Part shown: piece after piece, positions 24,681 through 32,405 of the stretch
Layout: the number at the start of each line of letters is the position of its first letter
Numbering within the stretch: position 1 is the stretch's first letter
From: Candidatus Uhrbacteria bacterium
GTDB lineage: Bacteria; Patescibacteriota; Patescibacteriia; JACRJV01
DNA length: 54,428 nucleotides
Reading direction: 5' to 3'
NCBI GenBank assembly: GCA_016215325.1
Contig: JACRJV010000017.1
Coordinates: forward strand, 1 to 54,428
Position numbers and translations under genes: made by a program
The notes under the pieces: generated by a model
Seen by the model: only the letters and a program-made list of their open reading frames with translations
Database searches by the model: none
Told to the model about the DNA's origin: nothing

Positions 24681-24709
24681 ATTTTATTTCTTGATTGGAG
24701 CATTGTCAA
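24681..24709 (-). promoter_or_regulatory. Leaderless promoter of the SET gene
   Basis: Minus strand TTGACA (24709-24704), 17 bp, TAAAAT (24686-24681). Only seven bases separate the -10 box from the A of the ATG. Confidence 0.75.
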
Positions 24710-24744
24710 TTGAGGATGAGAAGGGTGGAAGAAGGGCAGAAAAT

Positions 24745-24773
24745 TTGACAATTTATTAAAAAGGTGGTATAAT
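24745..24773 (+). promoter_or_regulatory. Perfect consensus sigma-70 promoter
   Basis: TTGACA, 17 bp, TATAAT: an exact match to both hexamers with ideal spacing. It drives the small membrane protein gene and lies 35 bp from the divergent SET promoter. Confidence 0.85.
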
Positions 24774-24843
24774 CATTTGTTTATTCTCTCTATAGGGGGC
24801 AGAAATCCTTTCCTTCTCCCATGGAGGGAACAAAAACGGCCGT

Positions 24844-25080
24844 ATGGTGGTCGTGCTGTCCAGTCGAACAGCAAACTCATCCCTCGCTTTATCCTTAATC
24901 CTCAAATCTATGAGGATTCTGGCAGCGGTGGGGTTGGGTCTCACCATCATCGTGCTCAAATCTCTCACTCCCACCATTTGGGTTGGGTTTGAGCGGACAC
25001 TACTGCAATTCTTTGAATTGCTCCAAGTAGTGATGACGCACCTTGAAACGGTCGTGGGCCGTGGTTCGCCGGGCTTTTAG
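24844..25080 (+). CDS. Small single-span membrane protein, unknown
   Basis: 78 residues from ATG 24844, with GGAGGG 16 bases upstream; an internal ATG at 24910 (MRILAAVGLGLTIIVLKSL) would give 56 residues and a cleaner membrane protein. One strong transmembrane helix (about residues 24-41), then an amphipathic region (IWVGFERTLLQFFELLQVV). No family recognised. The perfect promoter upstream suggests abundant expression. Confidence 0.55.
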   Translation: MVVVLSSRTANSSLALSLILKSMRILAAVGLGLTIIVLKSLTPTIWVGFERTLLQFFELLQVVMTHLETVVGRGSPGF

Positions 25081-25217
25081 AGCCCTTGCGTCCCCGCCAA
25101 GATACCGGTCTGATTTGCCACAGTGCAATTCGGACCGGTTTTCGATACGCGAGAGGTGAGGATATTTAGAGATAAAGAGATGCGGAAGAGAACTTCGATA
25201 TGTTGGTGCCCGCATTG

Positions 25218-25248
25218 GCATGGCCCACTGACAGCATGGCCCACTGAC
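25218..25248. repeat. Tandem 15-bp direct repeat upstream of a promoter
   Basis: GCATGGCCCACTGAC occurs twice, perfectly, with period 16 (25218-25232 and 25234-25248). It ends one base before the -35 element, the usual place for tandem activator sites. Confidence 0.7.
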
Positions 25249-25249
25249 G

Positions 25250-25278
25250 TTGACCATCCTAGAGACATCGACTATACT
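25250..25278 (+). promoter_or_regulatory. sigma-70 promoter of the zinc-ribbon gene
   Basis: TTGACC, 17 bp, TATACT. The leader to ATG 25335 is about 50 bases and contains the Shine-Dalgarno hairpin. Confidence 0.75.
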
Positions 25279-25311
25279 GCCCCAACATCACGAACCGTTC
25301 ACCATCTTAAG

Positions 25312-25335
25312 TGTTTCACGGAAGGAGGTGAAACA
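25312..25335 (+). promoter_or_regulatory. Hairpin presenting the Shine-Dalgarno sequence
   Basis: TGTTTCAC (25312-25319) pairs perfectly with GTGAAACA (25328-25335), leaving GGAAGGAG in the loop and part of the AGGAGGTG motif in the stem. The A of the start codon is the last paired base. Melting or binding here could control translation. Confidence 0.55.
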
Positions 25336-25649
25336 TGCGTAAGAGAAAGATGCCTCCCTTGAAGTTCGCGGAGGATTTCGCCATCCACGGCAATTGCAAC
25401 CGGTGCGATTCGTCGTTTGATGAGCGCCATCGCGGCAACCTCATCAAGGGGGTTGCCTTCTGCCCCAACTGTGTCACTTGGGCTATGACGCGGCCCAAGG
25501 ACGTCGACCAGCGACAGTTGCTGGAAGACCTGCTGCCGGGTGGCGCGGGCGATCGCCGCAGACGGGTGATCAGGCCCCACCCGCACCGTCGCAAGACGGA
25601 CGACGCGAGTGGGTACGACCCCGTACACCACGACGGCCCCGGGCACTGA
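25335..25649 (+). CDS. Small zinc-ribbon protein, unknown
   Basis: 104 residues from ATG 25335, preceded by a near-perfect AAGGAGGTG. An N-terminal basic stretch (MRKRKMPP) is followed by a four-Cys ribbon: C-x2-C in GNCNRCDSSF and C-x2-C in AFCPNCVTW, spaced by about 22 residues. The C-terminal third is Arg/His/Asp-rich and probably disordered. It may bind nucleic acid or a protein; no family is recognised. It stands alone between its own promoter and terminator and has higher GC than its neighbours. Confidence 0.65.
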   Translation: MRKRKMPPLKFAEDFAIHGNCNRCDSSFDERHRGNLIKGVAFCPNCVTWAMTRPKDVDQRQLLEDLLPGGAGDRRRRVIRPHPHRRKTDDASGYDPVHHDGPGH

Positions 25650-25658
25650 CCCGGCATC

Positions 25659-25707
25659 GCGAGGGCGCGCAGCTACACACGCTCGCGCCCTCGCCCCTAT
25701 TTTCTCT
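25659..25707 (+). terminator. GC-rich terminator after the zinc-ribbon gene
   Basis: GCGAGGGCGCG pairs with CGCGCCCTCGC (11 bp), extended by AGC/GCT, followed by CCCCTATTTTCTC. Confidence 0.75.
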
Positions 25708-25854
25708 GGCATCCACACGCATCCACGGGCTTTGATCTTGCGGTTACATTCTGCTATCCTACAGGGGATCCTATGGGGATAGATTTCACTACTATTGTTT
25801 GGGATTTTGATAGATAAAGGCACCATTGCCGATGCGCGCATGGTGTTATTTTTT

Positions 25855-27663
25855 ATGACCGAACGACCATCGTTTGCACAAATGCCGCAGGGAGACGGAA
25901 CAGGCCAGGAACATGAGCAGCGCCCCTCTACACAAGCACTCTTAGATGCGTTGAGCCAGTCACCGCATCTTCGAGGCGTTGTTGAGCTTATTCGTGGGTA
26001 TCAGGCGTTCAACTCCGAGAAGAGACGCCGGTTGCTCGATCATAAGGCCCGCGAGATGATCAATAGCCCGATGAAGATCACTCAAGCGATAGATACAATG
26101 GGCATTCTTGGGGATGCCGGTGATACACTCGGCGCGAAAAACATGATCGTGGATTTTGTGCACGCCCTTGAACGGGCTGTAAAAGACATGCAACCATTCC
26201 CGCCCGATCCCGGAGTGCTTGAACAATGGCTCGTGTTGTTTAGCGATCAGTCTAACTATAATGTGATCGGGAGGGTGTTACTGCGGAAGATGATCCAACG
26301 ATGTGGGGATCCTAAATCAACGATTAACTTTCTTTATGAACTCGCCCTGGCGGGGTTTACGAGTAGTGACGCGATCGTTTTTCGTGAGATTAACAACATC
26401 CTCTCGTACCAATCTACGCTATTAACCTCGGACGATCCTCAAGCACGGTACGCGCTCGAGGCAATCTTCCATCGCGATGAGCAGTGCGTTCGCAAAACTC
26501 GCGAGCTATTGTTGGCGCAAGGCGTATTCATGAACAACCAGCAGCAAGCGTTTTATCGAGCCGTCGATGCAGTCGTTGGGGAGCAGCCGATGTATCGTAA
26601 AGCCCTCCAGACAGCCTTTGAGTCCGATGAAGAAGGTGTCAAAGCATTGTTGCAAACGCCGTCCGATATCTTTGAGATGCTCGATGGACGGAAACCTATT
26701 GATCTCAAACTTATCAAGACTTATCCGTGGAGTTTACTCTTTGAGAAGCCGGGGCCCCTTAAACTCTGGTGCGATGAAGTGTTGGCGATGCGCGAAAATG
26801 AACGCACTGGCGGGAAGAAGGTAGCCATTCATTTACCCACAGGGCATTTTGTTGATGAGCCAAAACGGGAATTCATCCAGAAGGCGTTGGAGACAGATCC
26901 GTCGGCCAACCAGCAACCGCTTGAATCCGGGATGTATTGGAATACGCTTTCGTACCTTTCGCCGGAATCTCTCTTTGTTGAACAGCGGCGACGGGAGCTG
27001 CGGTTACGCAACGATACGCTCATAGAACAGCTCCGGAACGATCCTACCTGTTTGTTGAATCCTGATGGAGACAGAGTGGAATTCAGTGATTCACTGCTTA
27101 CGGAACTCGGATATAAGGAAGTGTTGTTCGCTATTGGTGAAGAAAACCCTCAGGATACGGTTGTGACGTTGACCGCCGGCAACTACCAGTATCGCGTGCT
27201 GTTGGATGCTCGTTTTGCATTGCGCGAAGTGAAGACACGCAAGAGTATCGTGTTGCCGTCGCGCGGGGTCTTTATCGAAAACGTCTTGTTAGAACACTTG
27301 CATGCCATTATGTGTTCGGGCAAACGGAAAGAAAAAGAACATACGCGAAACGGGGGAGAGGGCGGTGGAGGTGAGCAGCGCCGGAGCCGTCGGGCGCATC
27401 GGAGACTCCTGCCGTTGGGTGACAACCCGACGCCGCAACAGATCGTGTTTGCCCTGCAGTGCGGTCGAGACGTTGTTCGGTGGAATCGTGAGCGCGAAGA
27501 GGAGGCAAAAAAGTCAGCCTCTGCGCGCGGCGAACAATTCGAACCCGGAAAATTTAGGAAGTATACCTTTGTGTCCGGCTACAAATCCAAGACTCCGGGG
27601 CCGCCGGTGGTCAGTGATGCCCCGCAGGCCGCGGTGGAGTTGCATAAGATTCTAGGCGTGTAG
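25855..27663 (+). CDS. Large unknown protein, operon leader
   Basis: About 602 residues from ATG 25855; in-frame starts up to 25795 are possible. Not recognised. The first 330 residues look helical and repeat-like (LRGVVELIRGYQAFNSEK, HALERAVKDM, RVLLRKMIQR), the middle has beta character, and about 505-530 is Arg/Gly-rich (GGEGGGGEQRRSRRAHRR), dividing off a last domain (FEPGKFRKYTFVSGYKSK). No transmembrane helix. The next gene starts four bases after its stop, so it is cotranscribed with the amidohydrolase and the transporter. Confidence 0.65.
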   Translation: MTERPSFAQMPQGDGTGQEHEQRPSTQALLDALSQSPHLRGVVELIRGYQAFNSEKRRRLLDHKAREMINSPMKITQAIDTMGILGDAGDTLGAKNMIVDFVHALERAVKDMQPFPPDPGVLEQWLVLFSDQSNYNVIGRVLLRKMIQRCGDPKSTINFLYELALAGFTSSDAIVFREINNILSYQSTLLTSDDPQARYALEAIFHRDEQCVRKTRELLLAQGVFMNNQQQAFYRAVDAVVGEQPMYRKALQTAFESDEEGVKALLQTPSDIFEMLDGRKPIDLKLIKTYPWSLLFEKPGPLKLWCDEVLAMRENERTGGKKVAIHLPTGHFVDEPKREFIQKALETDPSANQQPLESGMYWNTLSYLSPESLFVEQRRRELRLRNDTLIEQLRNDPTCLLNPDGDRVEFSDSLLTELGYKEVLFAIGEENPQDTVVTLTAGNYQYRVLLDARFALREVKTRKSIVLPSRGVFIENVLLEHLHAIMCSGKRKEKEHTRNGGEGGGGEQRRSRRAHRRLLPLGDNPTPQQIVFALQCGRDVVRWNREREEEAKKSASARGEQFEPGKFRKYTFVSGYKSKTPGPPVVSDAPQAAVELHKILGV

Positions 27664-27666
27664 GGT

Positions 27667-28650
27667 ATGTCTCAACCTTGGAATCTCAAGCAACAGTTTT
27701 TGGGGAGTGTCAAACAGCACGGCGGGTGGTACAATTGCCACGCGCATTTTGACAAGGCATTTTATATTTCAAAGCCAGAGCTGGACAAGAGCATGCTCGA
27801 CATGGAGGTCAAGTGGAACATGTCTGACGCCAAAAAACGTTCGATGACACAAAAAAAGATCGAGGACAACATCCGTACCGCATTGGACATCATGGTGGCA
27901 CAGGGTGTTGCGGGCACGGTGAGCTTCGTGGATGCGTACGAGGCGGTCGGGCATAAAGCGATTGATGCAGCCAACATCGTAAAAAAGGAATACGCAAAAA
28001 AAATTAAATTTGTCACCATGACACAACCGCTCGGCGGGCTTGTGGATCCGGCCGCGGTAAAACTCTTTGAGGAAATCACGGCCAAGGCCGATGTGATTGG
28101 CGGGCTGCCTTCGAAGGATCGCAAAGAAAAAGGCGGCGTTCAAAAGCATTATGATGTGTTATTCTCGATTGCGAAAAATCAGAACAAGCCGCTGCACATC
28201 CACATTGATCAAGAAAATAACCCCCATGAACGCGATACCGAGGAGTTGATCCGGCAAGTTGAGAAACACAAATACCAAGGGCGCGTCGCAGCAATCCATG
28301 CTATTTCGGTTTCAGCGCAGCCCAAGGCCTACCGCCAGAAAATTTACAAAAAATTAGCGGCCAACGGGATCGCAGTGGTGGTGTGCCCATCGGCCGCATT
28401 GGGCATGCGGCAGTTGGATGCGTACAAGGCACCGGTCCACAATTCCATCGCCAATGTGCCAGAGATGTTAGAAGCGGGCGTGCTCGTCGGACTGGGGGTT
28501 GATAATGTGTACGATTTCTATCAGCCGTTTGTTGACGGCGATATGTGGGTGGAGGTCAGGATGCTCCAAGAAGCCTGCCGGTTTTATGACTTTGACGCGG
28601 TGTTGAAGATTGCCACGGACAATGGGAAGAAGATTTTGGAGATGAAGTAG
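27667..28650 (+). CDS. Amidohydrolase, cytosine deaminase-like
   Basis: 327 residues of the metal-dependent amidohydrolase superfamily. Metal and catalytic signatures resemble cytosine deaminase and its relatives: YNCHAHFDKAF (HxH), HIHIDQEN, AIHAISVS, and GVDNVYDFYQPFVDGDM (late Asp and the hydrophobic patch of this subgroup). The likely reaction is deamination or ring opening of a small N-heterocycle; cytosine is only one option. The operon context with a DMT transporter fits uptake or efflux of such a compound. Confidence 0.82.
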   Translation: MSQPWNLKQQFLGSVKQHGGWYNCHAHFDKAFYISKPELDKSMLDMEVKWNMSDAKKRSMTQKKIEDNIRTALDIMVAQGVAGTVSFVDAYEAVGHKAIDAANIVKKEYAKKIKFVTMTQPLGGLVDPAAVKLFEEITAKADVIGGLPSKDRKEKGGVQKHYDVLFSIAKNQNKPLHIHIDQENNPHERDTEELIRQVEKHKYQGRVAAIHAISVSAQPKAYRQKIYKKLAANGIAVVVCPSAALGMRQLDAYKAPVHNSIANVPEMLEAGVLVGLGVDNVYDFYQPFVDGDMWVEVRMLQEACRFYDFDAVLKIATDNGKKILEMK

Positions 28651-28653
28651 AGT

Positions 28654-29589
28654 ATGCGAAAATTCGAGCGGGGGATGTTGATGTTAGTTGGGGGCCAAGT
28701 GATTTGGGGAATTGCGCCAGCCTTGATTGGCGGGTTTTTGGGCGGTGTGCCCGCATCGTTGGTGTTGACGATTCGACACTTTATCGGAGGAATTCTTTTT
28801 GTAGGGATCCTCTTGGCATCAGGGCGCGTTTTGGGCACTACTCGCATCCAACGTACAATTGTTTTCCAATTGCTGTTCTGGTCCGTTCTCACCTCTGGAC
28901 TCGCGGAGATCCTATGGATTAGAGCCATTCAGGATGCGGGAGTTATAATTGCGACATTGTTGGTTCGACTAGAAATCCCCTTTGCGGTAGTATTTGCCGC
29001 GTGGTATCTGCGAGAACAGATAACTTTGCCGATCGCCCTTGCCGCTGTATTGAGCATGAGTGGTGTTGTGCTGTTGACCATCAGTCGGCCGGACGATGCA
29101 AGCCATCCATACCTATTTCGCGGGGCGTTGGAAGGATTCGCGGGAGCACTGCTGTGGACTTGGGCTGGAGTATATGCCAAAAAAATGCTGACAGATGGCA
29201 GTTCTCCGGTGTTATTATCGGCGCTGCGAACATGGATCGGTGGCTTATTTAATGCCATTGTTGTTTTGTTGACAATCAGCGCGATCCCCCAGGCCGTGAT
29301 GGCGCTCTCCCGCAACCAATGGCTTGTCATCCTCTACCTTGCGGTGTTTTCCTCTGTTATTGGAATGCTGTTTTACTATCGAGGAATGGAGTATACTTCT
29401 GCTAGCGTTGCTGGGGTACTCTTGGGTGTTTCGTTGCTGATTGCCACCCTTGGGGGGCTCGTTATTGGGGAACGGTTACTGCCGCTGCAATGGCTGGGTG
29501 CCGCGATGATCCTCACAGCGATAGTGCTCACGAGTAATGTCCATGGATCGTTGAAACGATTATTAAAATTAACTCAGGTTACTTCTTAA
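28654..29589 (+). CDS. DMT superfamily (EamA) transporter
   Basis: 311 residues, about ten transmembrane helices, EamA type. WGIAPALIGGFLGGVPASLVL at the first helices and the central IWIRAIQDAGVIIATLL match the two-half architecture. It starts three bases after the amidohydrolase stop. The transported compound is unknown; linkage suggests the substrate or product of the amidohydrolase. Confidence 0.85.
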   Translation: MRKFERGMLMLVGGQVIWGIAPALIGGFLGGVPASLVLTIRHFIGGILFVGILLASGRVLGTTRIQRTIVFQLLFWSVLTSGLAEILWIRAIQDAGVIIATLLVRLEIPFAVVFAAWYLREQITLPIALAAVLSMSGVVLLTISRPDDASHPYLFRGALEGFAGALLWTWAGVYAKKMLTDGSSPVLLSALRTWIGGLFNAIVVLLTISAIPQAVMALSRNQWLVILYLAVFSSVIGMLFYYRGMEYTSASVAGVLLGVSLLIATLGGLVIGERLLPLQWLGAAMILTAIVLTSNVHGSLKRLLKLTQVTS

Positions 29590-29612
29590 TTTACTTAATT
29601 TACTTTTTACCA
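29588..29612. repeat. Tandem nonamer array (TTAATTTAC)
   Basis: Two to three units of TTAATTTAC between the transporter and the cyclophilin gene. The same unit occurs inverted at 16362-16442. Confidence 0.6.
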
Positions 29613-29614
29613 GT

Positions 29615-30316
29615 ATGTCTAATAAAATGATTCTGGTGGTCGTCGGAGTGATCATCGTGTTGGTGTTGGTCGCCGTCGTGCTGATGCGGCCCAATGCCAC
29701 AGCAACCACGGGGCAGCAATCGCAAAACGAGGTTGCCCTAGAGCAGACAACACAGGCAACGCCGGAAGCTCAGAGCGCGAGTGAGCCCGCGGCATCCCAA
29801 CCCGCTACCACTACTGCCACTAACCGTAAGAACGATATGCACCGCATTACTCTCGAGACCTCTAAAGGCACGATTCAATTCGAAACCTACGATGCCGATG
29901 CCCCCAAAGCCAGCGATAATTTTGTGACCCTTGCCCAAAAAGGATTTTATAACAACCTCATCTTCCACCGCGTGATCAAAGGTTTCATGATCCAAGGTGG
30001 CGACCCCAGCGGCAACGGCACGGGGGGGCCAGGGTACCAGTTTGAGGATGAGCTCAACCCCGCCACGGAGTCCTATAAGAACGGCTACAAAAAAGGGATT
30101 GTGGCTATGGCTAACGCTGGACCCAATACCAACGGCAGCCAATTTTTTATCATGCTTGAGGATTACCCGCTGCCGAATAACTACACGATCTTTGGCCATG
30201 TGGTGAAGGGGCAAGAAGTGGTCGATGCCATTGGGTTGGTGAAGACCGATGCGGGAGATAAGCCGGTGGAAGCGGTTGTGATCAAGAAAGCAACCGTTGA
30301 AACTCTCACAAAATAA
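29615..30316 (+). CDS. Membrane-anchored cyclophilin-type peptidyl-prolyl isomerase
   Basis: 233 residues: N-terminal transmembrane helix (about 4-24), a disordered Gln/Ala/Ser/Thr linker (about 25-70), then a cyclophilin domain. Catalytic and binding residues are present in IFHRVIKGFMIQGGDPSGNG and in NTNGSQFFIMLEDYPLPNN. It should fold exported proteins at proline bonds outside the membrane. Confidence 0.93.
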   Translation: MSNKMILVVVGVIIVLVLVAVVLMRPNATATTGQQSQNEVALEQTTQATPEAQSASEPAASQPATTTATNRKNDMHRITLETSKGTIQFETYDADAPKASDNFVTLAQKGFYNNLIFHRVIKGFMIQGGDPSGNGTGGPGYQFEDELNPATESYKNGYKKGIVAMANAGPNTNGSQFFIMLEDYPLPNNYTIFGHVVKGQEVVDAIGLVKTDAGDKPVEAVVIKKATVETLTK

Positions 30317-30407
30317 TTTTCAATTCTTAATTTTCAATTTTCATTCATTTTTCAATGATTTATTGAGTATTCATTGTAAATTTTAACTTGAAAATTGGAA
30401 ATTCGTC
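30317..30407. repeat. AT-rich inverted repeat before argH
   Basis: TTTTCAATTCTTAATTTTCA at the left and TTGAAAATTGGAAATTC at the right are inverted copies of heptamer-like units; the interior CATTTTTCAATGA also folds. The junction holds no gene. Confidence 0.6.
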
Positions 30408-30409
30408 TT

Positions 30410-31696
30410 GTGCCCAAACTCTGGCAATCGACCTCGACGCCATTGCACCCCCTTGTGGAGAAGTACACCGTTGGCAATGATTATATCCTGGACATGCGAC
30501 TGCTGCCGTTTGACATCGAAGCGAGCAAAGCCCATGCGCAGGCGCTGCTTAAGGCCCATATTATCACCGCCCAAGAATTGACAAAACTCAATACGGGACT
30601 TGACGAAATTTTCGCATTGCACGCCAAAGGAGAATTTGTGATCCAACAGTCGGATGAGGATTGCCACACCGCGATTGAAAATTACCTGACTAAGAAACTT
30701 GGTGATTTAGGGAAAAAAATCCACACGGGCCGCAGCCGCAACGATCAGGTGTTGGTGGCCACACGCCTCTATACGCGCAAGAAGCTCAAGCAAATTAGCG
30801 TCGAGCTCGTCAAACTCCAGCGGGTGTTTTTGGCTATGGCAAAACAATACGAGTTTTTACCGTTGCCGGGCTACACGCATACGCGCCGGGCGATGCCCTC
30901 CAGCATTGGGCATTGGGCTGCTTCGTATCTGGAGGAACTCATTAACCACCACATGCTGTTGGAGACTGCGTATAAGCTCAACGATCAAAATCCCCTGGGA
31001 GCTGCGGCAGGATTCGGTGTGAACCTCCCATTGGATCGCGAGCTCACAACCCGGTTGCTTAAATTCAAGCGGGTCCAAATAAATTCACTGTACTGCGTGA
31101 ATACTCGCGGAACCACCGAAAGCTATATTCTATCCGTATGCACTCAGATGGTGATGACGCTCTGCCGGTTGGCCACCGAGATGATTTGGTTTACCACCCC
31201 GGAGTTTAATTTTTTCGACCTGCCGTACGAGTTTACGACCGGCTCCTCGGTCATGCCGCAAAAACGCAACCCCGATGTGTTTGAAATTGTCCGCTCTAAC
31301 GCGAGCATCATCATTGGCCTGCAAACGCAGGTGAAAGATATTTCAAAAAATCTTATTTCCGGTTACAACCGCGATACGCAACTTACCAAAGAACCCCTGA
31401 TCAAAGGGCTGGGTATTACGCGCCGGAGTCTTGAGGTGGTGAGTTTAGTGATGGGCAAGATGAAACCCAAAAAAGAAGTGCTTATGCATTCGCTCTCGCC
31501 AGAATTCTTTGCCGTGCATGAAGCGAATCGGTTGGTCAAGAAAGGGATGCCCTTCCGCGATGCGTATCGGCATGTTAAAGAACATTTGGACGAGATCAAG
31601 GTACCGGATCCGGTCAAGGCGATTAAGGAAATAACTTCGCTCGGAGGACCTGGGAATTTGCAGCTCAAGAGGTACAAGATTAGCAGACCCCTCTAA
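30410..31696 (+). CDS. argH: Argininosuccinate lyase
   Basis: Splits argininosuccinate into arginine and fumarate, the last step of arginine synthesis; 428 residues from GTG 30410. The fumarase/aspartase signature GSSVMPQKRNPD is intact, with HTGRSRNDQ and GYTHTRRAMPS supplying other active-site parts. The upstream TTG at 30395 lies in repeat DNA. No argG or other arginine genes are in the window. Confidence 0.95.
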   Translation: MPKLWQSTSTPLHPLVEKYTVGNDYILDMRLLPFDIEASKAHAQALLKAHIITAQELTKLNTGLDEIFALHAKGEFVIQQSDEDCHTAIENYLTKKLGDLGKKIHTGRSRNDQVLVATRLYTRKKLKQISVELVKLQRVFLAMAKQYEFLPLPGYTHTRRAMPSSIGHWAASYLEELINHHMLLETAYKLNDQNPLGAAAGFGVNLPLDRELTTRLLKFKRVQINSLYCVNTRGTTESYILSVCTQMVMTLCRLATEMIWFTTPEFNFFDLPYEFTTGSSVMPQKRNPDVFEIVRSNASIIIGLQTQVKDISKNLISGYNRDTQLTKEPLIKGLGITRRSLEVVSLVMGKMKPKKEVLMHSLSPEFFAVHEANRLVKKGMPFRDAYRHVKEHLDEIKVPDPVKAIKEITSLGGPGNLQLKRYKISRPL

Positions 31697-31702
31697 AATG
31701 GT

Positions 31703-31853
31703 GCACGCCGCCAGATGTTCACCGGTTCCTGGCTGCGGAACTCGCCTGCATCGGGCACCATCCCGACCAGTACCAGCCACAATCGTCCGAAGCTGGTCGG
31801 GATTGGCTCACACAGTCCTCGCTGGCGGAACCCGTGAATATCTGGCGCCGTGG
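31703..31853. repeat. Double-hairpin dispersed element, copy 2
   Basis: Outer arms 31703-31729 and 31827-31853 pair at 23 of 27 positions; inner stem ATCCCGACCAG (31760-31770) with CTGGTCGGGAT (31793-31803) is perfect. The boxes TGGCTGCGGAACTC and ACAGTCCTCGCT are the same as in copy 1 (3112-3262), while arms and inner stem differ in sequence. It begins seven bases after argH and lies just before a terminator. Confidence 0.75.
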
Positions 31854-31856
31854 CCT

Positions 31857-31895
31857 TATAAAAACATCTCCGATAAAATCGGAGATGTTTTTATA
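31857..31895. terminator. Bidirectional terminator between argH and doxX
   Basis: AAAACATCTCCGAT, loop AAA, ATCGGAGATGTTTT: perfect 14-bp stem with A and T runs on either side, serving both converging genes. Confidence 0.92.
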
Positions 31896-31910
31896 GAATA
31901 TTTCTACTCT

Positions 31911-32297
31911 CTAATACATCACCATCGTGCCGCCGCCGCTCAAAAAGATCGCAAGGTTGGCGGCTAACAGCACCATATCGAATTCCCATCCGGTTTTGTC
32001 CATTGCGGTGAACGGCATATGCCACTTCATGGTTTTGTGATACCACGCTGCCACCATGACAATGGCTAACAAGAGCGCCGCGAGCTGGGTGTACACGCCG
32101 AGGATGAGCGCAAGGCCGGAAACAAATTCCACTACCCCGAGCGCTTTGATGGCATTGGCTGACCACCCCATGCTGCTGGCCATCGCTTTTGCATTGTTAA
32201 TTTTAGGCCAACCATGTATTACGAACACAACGCCGACCGCGAGCCGCAGGAGAAAGAGGCCCCAGTCGGCATACAGGAGAGATGAGAAGAGAGGCAT
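31911..32297 (-). CDS. DoxX family membrane protein
   Basis: 128 residues from ATG 32297. Four hydrophobic helices, with the family marks LLRLAVGVVFVIHGWPKI, ALGVVEFVSGLALILGVYTQ and the WEFDMVLLAANLAIFLSGGG ending. DoxX proteins are small membrane proteins linked to redox or thiol stress and sulfur metabolism in some bacteria. The longer frame starts inside a palindromic repeat and is rejected. Confidence 0.88.
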   Translation of the reverse strand: MPLFSSLLYADWGLFLLRLAVGVVFVIHGWPKINNAKAMASSMGWSANAIKALGVVEFVSGLALILGVYTQLAALLLAIVMVAAWYHKTMKWHMPFTAMDKTGWEFDMVLLAANLAIFLSGGGTMVMY

Positions 32298-32305
32298 ACC
32301 TCTTA

Positions 32306-32380
32306 TTGTCATCCTCGGGCTTGACCCGAGGATCCACGGATGGATGACCATGGATCCCCGATTAGGTCGGGGATGACGGA
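32306..32380. repeat. GTCATCCTCGGG...GGGGATGAC palindromic element
   Basis: Two hairpins in series: CCTCGGGCTTGACCCGAGG and CCCCGATTAGGTCGGGG, bounded by GTCAT and ATGAC. It occupies the 5' leader of the doxX-like gene. Confidence 0.7.
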
Positions 32381-32405
32381 ATAGTATAGTAATGAGGAAT
32401 ATTCA

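Noticed and set aside
31912-32351. DoxX protein starting at 32351
   Set aside because: The extra residues come from a palindromic repeat, and ATG 32297 gives the family N-terminus.
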